From assembly GCA_963676655.2 (NCBI GenBank), contig CAXXKX010000002.1:1302001-1366000 (forward strand): a DNA stretch of 64,000 bases, given 5' to 3'. Made by a program: the position numbers and the translations under genes. This stretch comes from G963676655 sp963676655. Its GTDB lineage: Bacteria > Verrucomicrobiota > Lentisphaeria > Victivallales > Victivallaceae. Shown here piece by piece: positions 8,950-16,421 of the stretch (positions within the stretch are counted from its first letter, which is position 1; each line of letters opens with the position of its first letter). The notes under the pieces were generated by a model. That model was not told the origin of the DNA. It was given only the letters and a program-made list of their open reading frames with translations, and searched no databases.

Positions 8950-9945
8950 ATGCGACGTAACCGGGTAAGCATGGCGCAAATTGCCGAATTGGCGGGAGTA
9001 TCGAAACCGGTAGTTTATACGGTTTTGAACAAACGCGAAGGTAAGGGCATCCATGTGGGATCGAAAACCCGGGAAAAGATTCTGGCGCTAAGTAAAAAGA
9101 TGGGCTATGTGGCTCCGAAAAGCGCGAAGGACCTGTTTTCCGGTTATTGTAATACCATCGCTGTGCTGGCTCAGAATATCTCTCCTCAATCCGCTAAAAT
9201 GATCGAGCGTTTGCAGCAGCGGGCTTTTGAAAATAAACTTGACATTATCCCGTTTGTAACGATGGGCAATCCCGAAACCGAGGAAAAGTATCTGAAAATG
9301 ATGCTGGACGGCCGGGTGGACGGGGTAATCGCTATTTCACTGACCGAAGGCAGTATCGAACGCTTTAAAAAGTATTCCGGCGCACCATATAATTTGAAAA
9401 TAATGTTTATCGATGAATTTCTCGAAGACATCAACTGTATCCAGTTTGACAAGACGCTGGCGGCTGAACTGGCGATCCGGCATTTCCGTGATACCGGCTG
9501 CCGCAAAGTGGCTTTTGCCGGAATTTATTTTGATCATCCGCTGGAAAAGCCTTTTCTCGCCGCGGCTGAAAAACACGGGATGGAAGCGATGAGTATTATC
9601 GAGGGGCAGGCCAGTCATCGGGAACGGTCGCATCGGATTGCGGAACGGATCGCTGAATTAAAGCCTGATGCGGTCCTTGCCTCGAATGACCAGTTAGGGG
9701 TTTGTATCATAAATAAACTGGCGACATTTGGAATCAAAGTTCCGGAAGAAGTTTCCGTCATGGGGGTGGGCGATATCGAAGTCGCCGAATATTCGACCCC
9801 GGAATTATCGACTATTCATGTTGATTTTGACGTGATTGCCGAAAAAGCGTTTGATATTATGCAGTCGGCCATTAAAGGCCGCAGTTCCGGTATTGTGCAT
9901 GAACTGGTTTCATGTCGGCTGATCCTGCGCGGATCAACTAAATAA
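8950..9945 (+). CDS. LacI family transcriptional regulator
   Basis: A 331-residue regulator. The N-terminal LacI helix-turn-helix reads MAQIAELAGVSKPVVYTVLN (residues 8-27), followed by the hinge region and a periplasmic-binding-protein-like sensor domain (conserved features DGVIAISL, VLASNDQLGVCIINKL, STIHVDFDVIAEKAFDIM). The helix after the turn contains a VVYTVLN segment where a SxVSRVLN pattern is usual, so operator preference may differ from sugar LacI proteins. It is followed by a pseudopilin gene 54 bp later and a secreted-protein gene, a gene order repeated elsewhere in the window. A perfect promoter with an overlapping palindrome suggests autorepression. Confidence 0.93.
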   Translation: MRRNRVSMAQIAELAGVSKPVVYTVLNKREGKGIHVGSKTREKILALSKKMGYVAPKSAKDLFSGYCNTIAVLAQNISPQSAKMIERLQQRAFENKLDIIPFVTMGNPETEEKYLKMMLDGRVDGVIAISLTEGSIERFKKYSGAPYNLKIMFIDEFLEDINCIQFDKTLAAELAIRHFRDTGCRKVAFAGIYFDHPLEKPFLAAAEKHGMEAMSIIEGQASHRERSHRIAERIAELKPDAVLASNDQLGVCIINKLATFGIKVPEEVSVMGVGDIEVAEYSTPELSTIHVDFDVIAEKAFDIMQSAIKGRSSGIVHELVSCRLILRGSTK

Positions 9946-9999
9946 TTATAGAAGATAATCTTTATCTTAACTTATAATTTAACAGTAAAGGAGTGTTTT

Positions 10000-10644
10000 A
10001 TGAAAGAGCAGAAGTCGTTTTCATTCAGAATGTTCACACTGATTGAATTGCTGGTTGTGATCGCAATAATCGCTATCCTCGCCAGTATGTTATTGCCGGC
10101 ATTGAATAAGGCGCGTGATAAAGCCAGGGCAACAACCTGTAAGAATAACCTGAAACAGTTAGGGACCGCCGCTTTGTTTTATACGGATGACTTTACCGGT
10201 TTGCTGCCGGGAAGCGGAGCAGGGACCAGTGCCGGACAATGGGCCTCTCAACTACATCCTACTTATACCGGAATGAAGAAAAATACAACCTGGAAAAAAG
10301 ATGATAAAATGCGGTGTGAGGACTACAGTGACTGGTACTATGAAGCTTATAAAAAATCGGAACCGGGTAATTTGGCGGTCAATTATGCGATCAACAATTA
10401 TATCCGGGGCAAGAAACTGGTAAAATTCAAAAGTCCGTCAACCGCCGGTATGCTGATTGACGGCTATATATATGTCGGCAGCAACGGCCTGCATTGGGAT
10501 ATGACCAAAGGCGGCGGCGGGGACTTTTATCTCAATATCCATAACGGTTTTCTGAACAGTCTGTTTCTCGACGGTCATGTTGGCGGTTTTGCCAATATGG
10601 ATGTTATTAACGCGACAACCCGCAATCAATGGTTCGCCAGATAA
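10000..10644 (+). CDS. Pseudopilin, H-X9-DG type
   Basis: A 214-residue type II secretion/type IV pilus-like pseudopilin. The N-terminus has the prepilin hydrophobic helix starting FTLIELLVV at residue 12 with the key Glu at +5; the residue before the presumed cleavage site is Met, not the usual Gly. After the helix come LPALNKARDKAR and CKNNLKQLG, then a globular domain ending with H-X9-DG (IHNGFLNSLFLDGH). The ribosome site is AAAGGAG. It lies between the LacI regulator and a large secreted protein. A role in surface substrate handling or secretion is inference; no secretion ATPase or prepilin peptidase gene is in the window. Confidence 0.9.
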   Translation: MKEQKSFSFRMFTLIELLVVIAIIAILASMLLPALNKARDKARATTCKNNLKQLGTAALFYTDDFTGLLPGSGAGTSAGQWASQLHPTYTGMKKNTTWKKDDKMRCEDYSDWYYEAYKKSEPGNLAVNYAINNYIRGKKLVKFKSPSTAGMLIDGYIYVGSNGLHWDMTKGGGGDFYLNIHNGFLNSLFLDGHVGGFANMDVINATTRNQWFAR

Positions 10645-10663
10645 AGATGATTATTAACCACTG

Positions 10664-10820
10664 AACACACGGAAAATCACTGAAATAAGTTTTTTATTTT
10701 CAGCTTGAGCTGAAAAATTAAATACTTCTTCATGTTCTTATGCGTCGCCTTCGCTAGCTCAGGCTCAGACTGCGCTAGTCATGGTGCAAATAATAGTTTC
10801 GCAGGAATCAAAATAGTTAA
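10664..10820. repeat. Dispersed repeat, copy 1 (AACCACTGAACACACGG type)
   Basis: A sequence beginning AACCACTGAACACACGG and containing CAGCTTGAGCTGAAAA, ATACTTCTTCATGTTCTT and ATAGTTTCGCA. A clearly related copy lies at 29593-29712 before the SulP gene, with the same order of blocks. This copy carries about 35 extra bases in its middle (10740-10780). It sits directly upstream of the secreted-protein gene, so it forms part of that gene's 5' region. Confidence 0.6.
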
Positions 10821-10837
10821 ATAAAAAAGGAATATTA

Positions 10838-12775
10838 ATGCGTATCATCATTCTGCTTTTTTGCCTGTCCCCGGTAATTTGTTTTTCCACTCCTGAATAC
10901 CGGAGTATTATTTTCAGGACCAAAGCCCCGGAAGGGACTGTCAATCCGTGTGCCGTTCTCATGAACAACGCCATCAGGATGGCTAAAGAAGGACAGTTGA
11001 AAAGGTCTTTTGCCCGTAAAGACTGGCAGGATTACGGTTTGTTCTTCCACTGGGCGGTATGGGCCTATCTTTCCGGAGACAGCGATTTTCAGAACGACAA
11101 AGAATTGTTGAAGATGATCCGTGTGTGGCTTGACCGGGCTTTTGTCAGGTTGAGTACCAAACCGGCAAAATTGACCGGGAAAATGGCTGATGCGTGGCTG
11201 CCTAATAGAATTTCAAGCTGGAACTTTCAATATTATTCTATTCCGTTACTGGAAATATCTCAGGATAAAGAAGCGGTAGCCGTGATTGGCAAGGAACGTC
11301 TGGATAAGTTGAAATCAATCATCGCTGACAATATGAAAAGTTATACTTCTGAGGTCATGGCTGATCAACTGAAACGGCATGGCAACTACATCAATATGCT
11401 TTATCATCCGTTTCCGATGTACCTGAGCTATTATCTGCTCTTTAATAACAAGAACGCGTTGGAGTTCTGCGAAAAGACGAATCTTGCTATGCTCAGCCAG
11501 CAGCTGCCAAACGGTGCCTATCCATATCGTCGCGAAGTCTATAATGATAAAAAACACCGCGAATCAGACACGATGTATTATCACGCGGTCATTAATCGCG
11601 GCCTCTATCTTCAGTGGTGGTATACCGGCAGCAAAAGCGCGGAAAAAATCCTGAAAAATTCCGTACCGTTTTATCCGCTTATCATGGAGCCGCCTTATCA
11701 CTTCAGTTCCGGCGCCGATATCTGGTGGAAAGATCAATGGCGGACCTTCTGGTCGCAGCATATCGCGATGGCTGCCGCGGTAGCCGGGGACGGTGAAAAT
11801 GCCGCGATAGCCCGTCGGATGGGGCGCGACCGCAAAAGTCTTGATTACTTTGACGCGGTGGTCGGTGCGCATGCTTTCCGCCTGATGGCTGAAAAAAAGA
11901 TCAAAGATGTACCAACCCGTAACAATTATATAGTCAAAGATCCGGACATTCGCGGTATCAGAAGTCGCTGGGGAAACTGGAGTTCAACCTTTTCCTCGGG
12001 TTCATATGGTTTTACCCGGACCAGTGCCATGCTGACCGACGGTAAGAAGTTTGATGCGCTTCATTTGGCTCGTCCGGTTTTCAGAGCCAGGCAGTATGCC
12101 CACAAATCATACAAGATAGAACCTGGCGTATTTGATACAATGGGACGGTCCGGCGCTGAATTCTCATCGGTGATCAAAGGCAAAGTCGGGGCGGTAGGGA
12201 TTCGCTATCATCAGGCTCTGACGTCCAAGACCTGGCGGCCTGAGCAGGACCAGTCGCCGTGGCGCAGTGATGAACTTTGGCTGATTACCCCTAACGGGTT
12301 GGTCGGCCTGATTTCCAGTACCCTTGAAAAAGATTGCGAAGGTTATGAGCTTATGCACCAGTACCGGTTTATCGACGGTCATGCCGGTAAAAAAGATAAA
12401 ACCTGGTCAACCGGTAAAATATCGTTCAAAGTCTGGAAGACAAATTTTACTAATACGATCAAAGAACGCGCCCGCAGATTCATTTACGATATTCGAAATA
12501 AACGGGATTCCCAGTTGACTTTGTCCGATTCTAAACGGTCTCCACTGGAACTTATTCATCAGAAAGATGCGAAAATAATTCTGCCTGAAAAGAAAAAATA
12601 TTCCAAGGGCGGACACTTCTTCAGTCTGATTTCAATTTCTCCAAAAGGAAAAGACCCGGAGAACGTCAAACTTATTTCAAGCAAAGGCAAGTTGGCTTTT
12701 GAAGTCACTTATGCCGATGGCGAATACACGATAAGTTATGGCCCTCAGTCCGGTCAAATTACCCTGACAGACTGA
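10838..12775 (+). CDS. Large secreted protein, possible polysaccharide lyase/hydrolase
   Basis: A 645-residue protein with a clear signal peptide (MRIIILLFCLSPVICFS) and an AAGGAA ribosome site. The first about 370 residues are helix-rich with regularly spaced aromatic residues (WAVWAYLSGD, YYHAVINRGLYLQWW, IWWKDQWRTFW), like an alpha/alpha toroid; the rest is beta-rich (YRFIDGH, ITLTD end). This architecture is common in polysaccharide lyases of the heparinase/alginate-lyase type, but I see no decisive catalytic signature, so the activity is a guess. It follows a LacI regulator and a pseudopilin. A hairpin terminator follows. Confidence 0.5.
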   Translation: MRIIILLFCLSPVICFSTPEYRSIIFRTKAPEGTVNPCAVLMNNAIRMAKEGQLKRSFARKDWQDYGLFFHWAVWAYLSGDSDFQNDKELLKMIRVWLDRAFVRLSTKPAKLTGKMADAWLPNRISSWNFQYYSIPLLEISQDKEAVAVIGKERLDKLKSIIADNMKSYTSEVMADQLKRHGNYINMLYHPFPMYLSYYLLFNNKNALEFCEKTNLAMLSQQLPNGAYPYRREVYNDKKHRESDTMYYHAVINRGLYLQWWYTGSKSAEKILKNSVPFYPLIMEPPYHFSSGADIWWKDQWRTFWSQHIAMAAAVAGDGENAAIARRMGRDRKSLDYFDAVVGAHAFRLMAEKKIKDVPTRNNYIVKDPDIRGIRSRWGNWSSTFSSGSYGFTRTSAMLTDGKKFDALHLARPVFRARQYAHKSYKIEPGVFDTMGRSGAEFSSVIKGKVGAVGIRYHQALTSKTWRPEQDQSPWRSDELWLITPNGLVGLISSTLEKDCEGYELMHQYRFIDGHAGKKDKTWSTGKISFKVWKTNFTNTIKERARRFIYDIRNKRDSQLTLSDSKRSPLELIHQKDAKIILPEKKKYSKGGHFFSLISISPKGKDPENVKLISSKGKLAFEVTYADGEYTISYGPQSGQITLTD

Positions 12776-12803
12776 TATTCCGTTTTTTATTTCACTTGCA
12801 CCA

Positions 12804-12834
12804 GCCGCAACTATGTTGCGGCTTATCTTATTTT
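12804..12834 (+). terminator. Terminator after the secreted-protein gene
   Basis: A perfect 8-bp stem GCCGCAAC (12804-12811) / GTTGCGGC (12815-12822) with a 3-nt loop, followed by TTATCTTATTTT. Confidence 0.7.
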
Positions 12835-12868
12835 GAGCGTTTATACTAAAACGCATACCGAAATCTCC

Positions 12869-12990
12869 TGTGCACTTTAAACTTTCAACCTTCAACCTTC
12901 AACCTTCAACTTTCAACCTTCCGCCGCAGGCGGTACTCCCCACTCGCCACTCGCCACTCGCCACTCGCCACTCATAACTCATAACTTATA
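12869..12990. repeat. Short tandem repeats between convergent genes
   Basis: Two low-complexity tracts lie between the converging secreted-protein and glnN genes: repeated 7-8-mers of the form CTTTCAAC/CTTCAAC (about 12874-12920) and repeated CACTCGC followed by ACTCATA (about 12940-12988). No coding potential is seen. Confidence 0.75.
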
Positions 12991-13023
12991 AAAAGGTGCG
13001 CCCCCGGAAAGGGCCGGGGGCGC
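12985..13023 (-). terminator. Strong terminator of glnN
   Basis: A perfect 10-bp GC stem, 12998-13007 paired with 13014-13023 and a 6-nt loop, followed on the minus strand by CCTTTTTAT. It lies 49 bp beyond the glnN stop. Confidence 0.85.
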
Positions 13024-13071
13024 GGAGTCGGGAGGCAAACACTTGCATGTTTACTATTTTAAACTGTCATC

Positions 13072-15216
13072 TTAGTAGACAAACAGCATTTCTCCGTATT
13101 TGGGCAGCGGCCACAGGTTGTCATCGACTTCTACTTCGAGAGCGTCGATAGCGGCGCGCAAATCACCCATTGCTGCGATACTGGCGGCTGAATCTTCAGC
13201 AGCGATCGCGGCTTCAAGTTTATCTGCGGCTTTGTAACCGTCAGTCAGCAAGGAGCCCACTTTTTCAGCCTGGGCTTTGATGACGCATGAACCGGCTTCG
13301 ATTCCGGCGTCTTTCATTGCCAGGAGGCTTTCGATCAGGTTCTTCTGGAATTCTACCGCAACCGGCAGCAGCATGGTTTTGGCCATGCTCAGGGCCAGAG
13401 AACTTTCGATTCCGATCTTAGTGGCATATTCTTCGGTGAATACTTCGTAACGTGACTTGACTTCGGTCGGAGTCATTACGCCGTATTTGCCCAGCAGAGT
13501 GATATTGGTGTCGTCCAGCAGCGGTTTGAGAGCTTCCGGAGTGGTGCGCATGTTCGGCAGTCCACGGCTTTCTGCTTCGGCAGCCCAGTCGGCACTGTAG
13601 TTGTCGCCATTGAAGATGACGCGTTTGTGCTTCTGGATGATGCTTTGCAGCAGAGCTTGCAGTGATTCGTTGAATGAAGCTGCATCGAATTTTTCGATTT
13701 CGGATGCGATTTCATCAAGTGCTTCGGCAACAATAGTATTGAGAACGATGTTCGGGCCGGCACAGGACATGTTTGAACCGGGGGCACGGAACTCGAATTT
13801 ATTACCGGTGAAGGCAAACGGGCTGGTGCGGTTACGGTCGGTAGCGTCACGAGGCAGCGGCGGCAGAGCGTCGACGCCGATTTGCAGAACGCCGCCCTTG
13901 CGGGAACCGGTGGCACTGCCTTTTTCGATCTGCTCGATAACATCGTTGAGCTGATCGCCGAGGAAGATGGAGATGATCGCCGGAGGAGCTTCGTTAGCGC
14001 CGAGACGATGGTCGTTGCCGGCGGTGGCGGTGGAAACACGCAGCAGATCGGCGTGGGTGTCAACCGCTTTGATTACCGCGCAGAGAACGGTCAGGAAGAT
14101 CGCGTTCTGGTGGGGGTCATCGCCCGGATCAAGCAGATTCAATTCTTTACAACCGATTGACCAGTTGTTGTGTTTACCGGAACCGTTGATGCCGGCATAC
14201 GGTTTTTCGTGCAGCAGGCAAACGAAACCGTGACGATCGGCAACCATTCTCAGGGTTTCCATTACGATCATGTTGTGGTCAACAGCCAGGTTCAGCTCTT
14301 CAAAAGTCGGAGCGATTTCAAACTGGGCCGGAGCAACTTCGTTATGACGGGTCTGAGCCGGAATTCCGAGCATCCACAGTTCTTTGTCAACTTCAGCCAT
14401 GAAAGCCAGAACACGCGGTTTGATTGAACCGAAGTAGTGGTCGTCAAGCTGTTGATGTTTTGAGGGTTCCGCGCCGTAAAGGGTGCGGCCGGTTTGGATC
14501 AGGTCGGGACGGGCCAGATAGAGGCTTTTGTCAATCAGGAAATATTCCTGTTCAGCGCCGAGGTTGGCGTGGACTTTGCTGTCTACTTCAACGCCAAAGC
14601 ATTTCAGCAAGCGGGTGGCTTGGGCTGAAACAACTTGCATGGAGCGCAGCAGCGGGGTCTTTTTGTCCAGGGCTTCACCAGTGTAAGAGCAGAAAGCAGT
14701 CGGAATGCAGAGGGTTGAACCTTCTTCGCTGCGTTTGATGAATGCCGGGCTGGTGGGATCCCAGGCGGTATAGCCGCGGGCTTCGAAAGTGGCGCGCAGG
14801 CCGCCGGACGGAAAACTTGATGCGTCAGGTTCGCCCTGGATCAGGTTTTTGCCGGAAAATTTCAGGGAAACTTCGCCGCTCGGTGAAGCGTCGACAAATG
14901 AATCATGTTTTTCAGCGGTTGAACCGGTCAACGGTTGGAACCAGTGTGTATAGTGGGTGGCGCCTTTGGCAACCGCCCAGCGTTTCATAGCGTTAGCAAC
15001 GACGTCCGCGATACTTGCATCGATCGGAGCGCCTTTTTCAATGGTGGCCATCAGTTTCTTGAATACTTCTTTCGGCAAGTACTCTTTCATGGTCTTAATG
15101 TTGAATACATCACAGCCGTAAATATCTCCGATAGAGAATTCAGGCGGACATGCACATCTTGATGAACCTTTGGCAGCCACCGCGGCTACCGCTTCCTTTC
15201 TAAGATCACTACTCAT
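13072..15216 (-). CDS. glnN: Glutamine synthetase type III
   Basis: A 714-residue protein, matching the roughly 700-730 residues of GSIII and far longer than GSI. It makes glutamine from glutamate, ammonia and ATP in the cytoplasm. Characteristic blocks are intact: THWFQPLTGSTAEKHDSF near residue 90, the GSIII signature GINGSGKHNNWS (about 345-356), RLGANEAPPAIISIF (about 405-420), and NRTSPFAFTGNKFEFRAPGS (about 465-485). The start is supported by GGGAG 8 nt upstream. It appears monocistronic, with its own terminator and a sigma-54-like promoter, which suggests nitrogen control. Confidence 0.97.
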   Translation of the reverse strand: MSSDLRKEAVAAVAAKGSSRCACPPEFSIGDIYGCDVFNIKTMKEYLPKEVFKKLMATIEKGAPIDASIADVVANAMKRWAVAKGATHYTHWFQPLTGSTAEKHDSFVDASPSGEVSLKFSGKNLIQGEPDASSFPSGGLRATFEARGYTAWDPTSPAFIKRSEEGSTLCIPTAFCSYTGEALDKKTPLLRSMQVVSAQATRLLKCFGVEVDSKVHANLGAEQEYFLIDKSLYLARPDLIQTGRTLYGAEPSKHQQLDDHYFGSIKPRVLAFMAEVDKELWMLGIPAQTRHNEVAPAQFEIAPTFEELNLAVDHNMIVMETLRMVADRHGFVCLLHEKPYAGINGSGKHNNWSIGCKELNLLDPGDDPHQNAIFLTVLCAVIKAVDTHADLLRVSTATAGNDHRLGANEAPPAIISIFLGDQLNDVIEQIEKGSATGSRKGGVLQIGVDALPPLPRDATDRNRTSPFAFTGNKFEFRAPGSNMSCAGPNIVLNTIVAEALDEIASEIEKFDAASFNESLQALLQSIIQKHKRVIFNGDNYSADWAAEAESRGLPNMRTTPEALKPLLDDTNITLLGKYGVMTPTEVKSRYEVFTEEYATKIGIESSLALSMAKTMLLPVAVEFQKNLIESLLAMKDAGIEAGSCVIKAQAEKVGSLLTDGYKAADKLEAAIAAEDSAASIAAMGDLRAAIDALEVEVDDNLWPLPKYGEMLFVY

Positions 15217-15300
15217 TTTGCTACTCCCGTTTTGTTGTTGAGTGAAATTTGAGTTGTTTTTCTACATATTTTTATGTAAAAATAATATTCTGTATGTTCT

Positions 15301-15317
15301 AGCACTTGCTATGCCAG
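15301..15317 (-). promoter_or_regulatory. Candidate sigma-54 promoter of glnN
   Basis: On the minus strand the sequence reads CTGGCATAGCAAGTGCT: GG and GC separated by exactly 10 nt, the -24/-12 signature, with TGGCA intact and one mismatch in TTGCT. It lies 85 bp before the glnN start codon. Farther upstream, ATCAC-GTT-GTGAT (15378-15390) is a perfect 5-3-5 inverted repeat that could bind an activator. Confidence 0.6.
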
Positions 15318-15695
15318 TTTTTTTGTGGATGTGTGTAAATTGTTATTTTTCAATTAAATATATAAATATTAAATTTGATCACGTTGTGATATGGCGTGAA
15401 AATGTGTAAAAAGTTACAAATATGTATTACTAAAATGTAAATACATGGTAAATAGTAACAAAATTGTAACTTCAGCCTCTTGTTATACCTTATTTGCTAC
15501 ATAGAGGAGTCTGAGTTCCTATAATGTATGGTAAAAAATAATATACAGGCTGTGCCCTGGCTTTGCAATAGTTAATGCAATAAAAAATCGAAAGGCTGGT
15601 TGTTTAGTTGTAGGATTACCGGATGTTGAAAGTCATTAATGGGAATCCACTAACATTACGAAAAGACCTGAACATTTTAGATTCTAGCCTCGGTC

Positions 15696-16285
15696 GTAGC
15701 GCCAGGTCTCGATGAGACCGGCGGGGAACGTAAGTAATGGTCATGAACGTCAATCAGTGACTGAACGATATGCCTGTGGGTGGGGATGAATTTGCCTCCC
15801 GGCGCTTTCATCGAAAGCAGCCCTACGGTAGCTTGCGCTCTCCGAGCGCAAATGGCGAATGTTTCCGAGCCGCTCATCGTTACTTGCGTGGTAGCTTGCG
15901 CTCTCCGAGCGCAAATGGCAAACGTTGTCGAGCCGGTCATTGTTACTTGCGTTCGGAGAACGCAAACTACTGAGAGCGAATATTTTTTTGCGGGACCAGT
16001 AGCGCCAGGTCTCGATGAGACCGGCGAAGAACGTAAGGATATGTCATTAACGTCAATCAGTGACTGAAGAATAAGCCCGTGGGTGGGATGCTGCCGCATC
16101 CCGGCGCTTTCACCGAAAGCTGCCCTACGGAATAAGCCCGTTCGCGGGCCGTAGCGCCAGGTCTCGATGAGACCGGCGGGGAACGCATGGATATGTCGTT
16201 ACCGTCAATCGGTTGCTAAAGAATAAGCTCGTGGGTGGGATGCTTTGCATCCCGGCGCTTTCATCGAAAGCTGCCCTACTGGAAC
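15696..16285. repeat. BIME-like REP cluster 1
   Basis: Three copies of the unit that starts GTAGCGCCAGGTCTCGATG (15696, 15999, 16151). Each unit carries GTAG plus a palindrome with stem GGTCTC/GAGACC and loop GAT, a spacer, then an inverted second hairpin whose complement also begins GTAG (stem GCTTTC/GAAAGC, same GAT loop on that strand). Within the first unit lie copies of a third GTAG hairpin, TTGCG(C/T)TC-TCC-GA(G/A)CGCAA: direct at 15828-15851 and 15891-15914 (63 bp apart) and inverted at 15947-15970. The cluster lies between the divergent glnN and kinase genes. Apparent open frames here are repeat artefacts. The remaining 15391-15695 and 16286-16421 are AT-rich with nothing recognised. 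Confidence 0.9.
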
Positions 16286-16421
16286 TAACCGTCCCGTTTT
16301 TTTGTGGTTAAATGAACTTTCCCGCGTGAGATTATTCGTTTTGTCGCGAATGACGCTTGAACAATGATTTTTTTGAGTTTATTTTACCTTGATTATTTAT
16401 TCCGGGAATAAGGTTTAATTT

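Noticed and set aside
13476..14063. Long frames on either strand inside glnN
   Set aside because: GSIII is unambiguous across the whole interval; these are shadow frames caused by GC-biased codon positions.
15391..15695. tRNA genes or attachment sites near the BIME cluster
   Set aside because: No cloverleaf with a GTTCGA-type T-loop was found here or elsewhere in the window.
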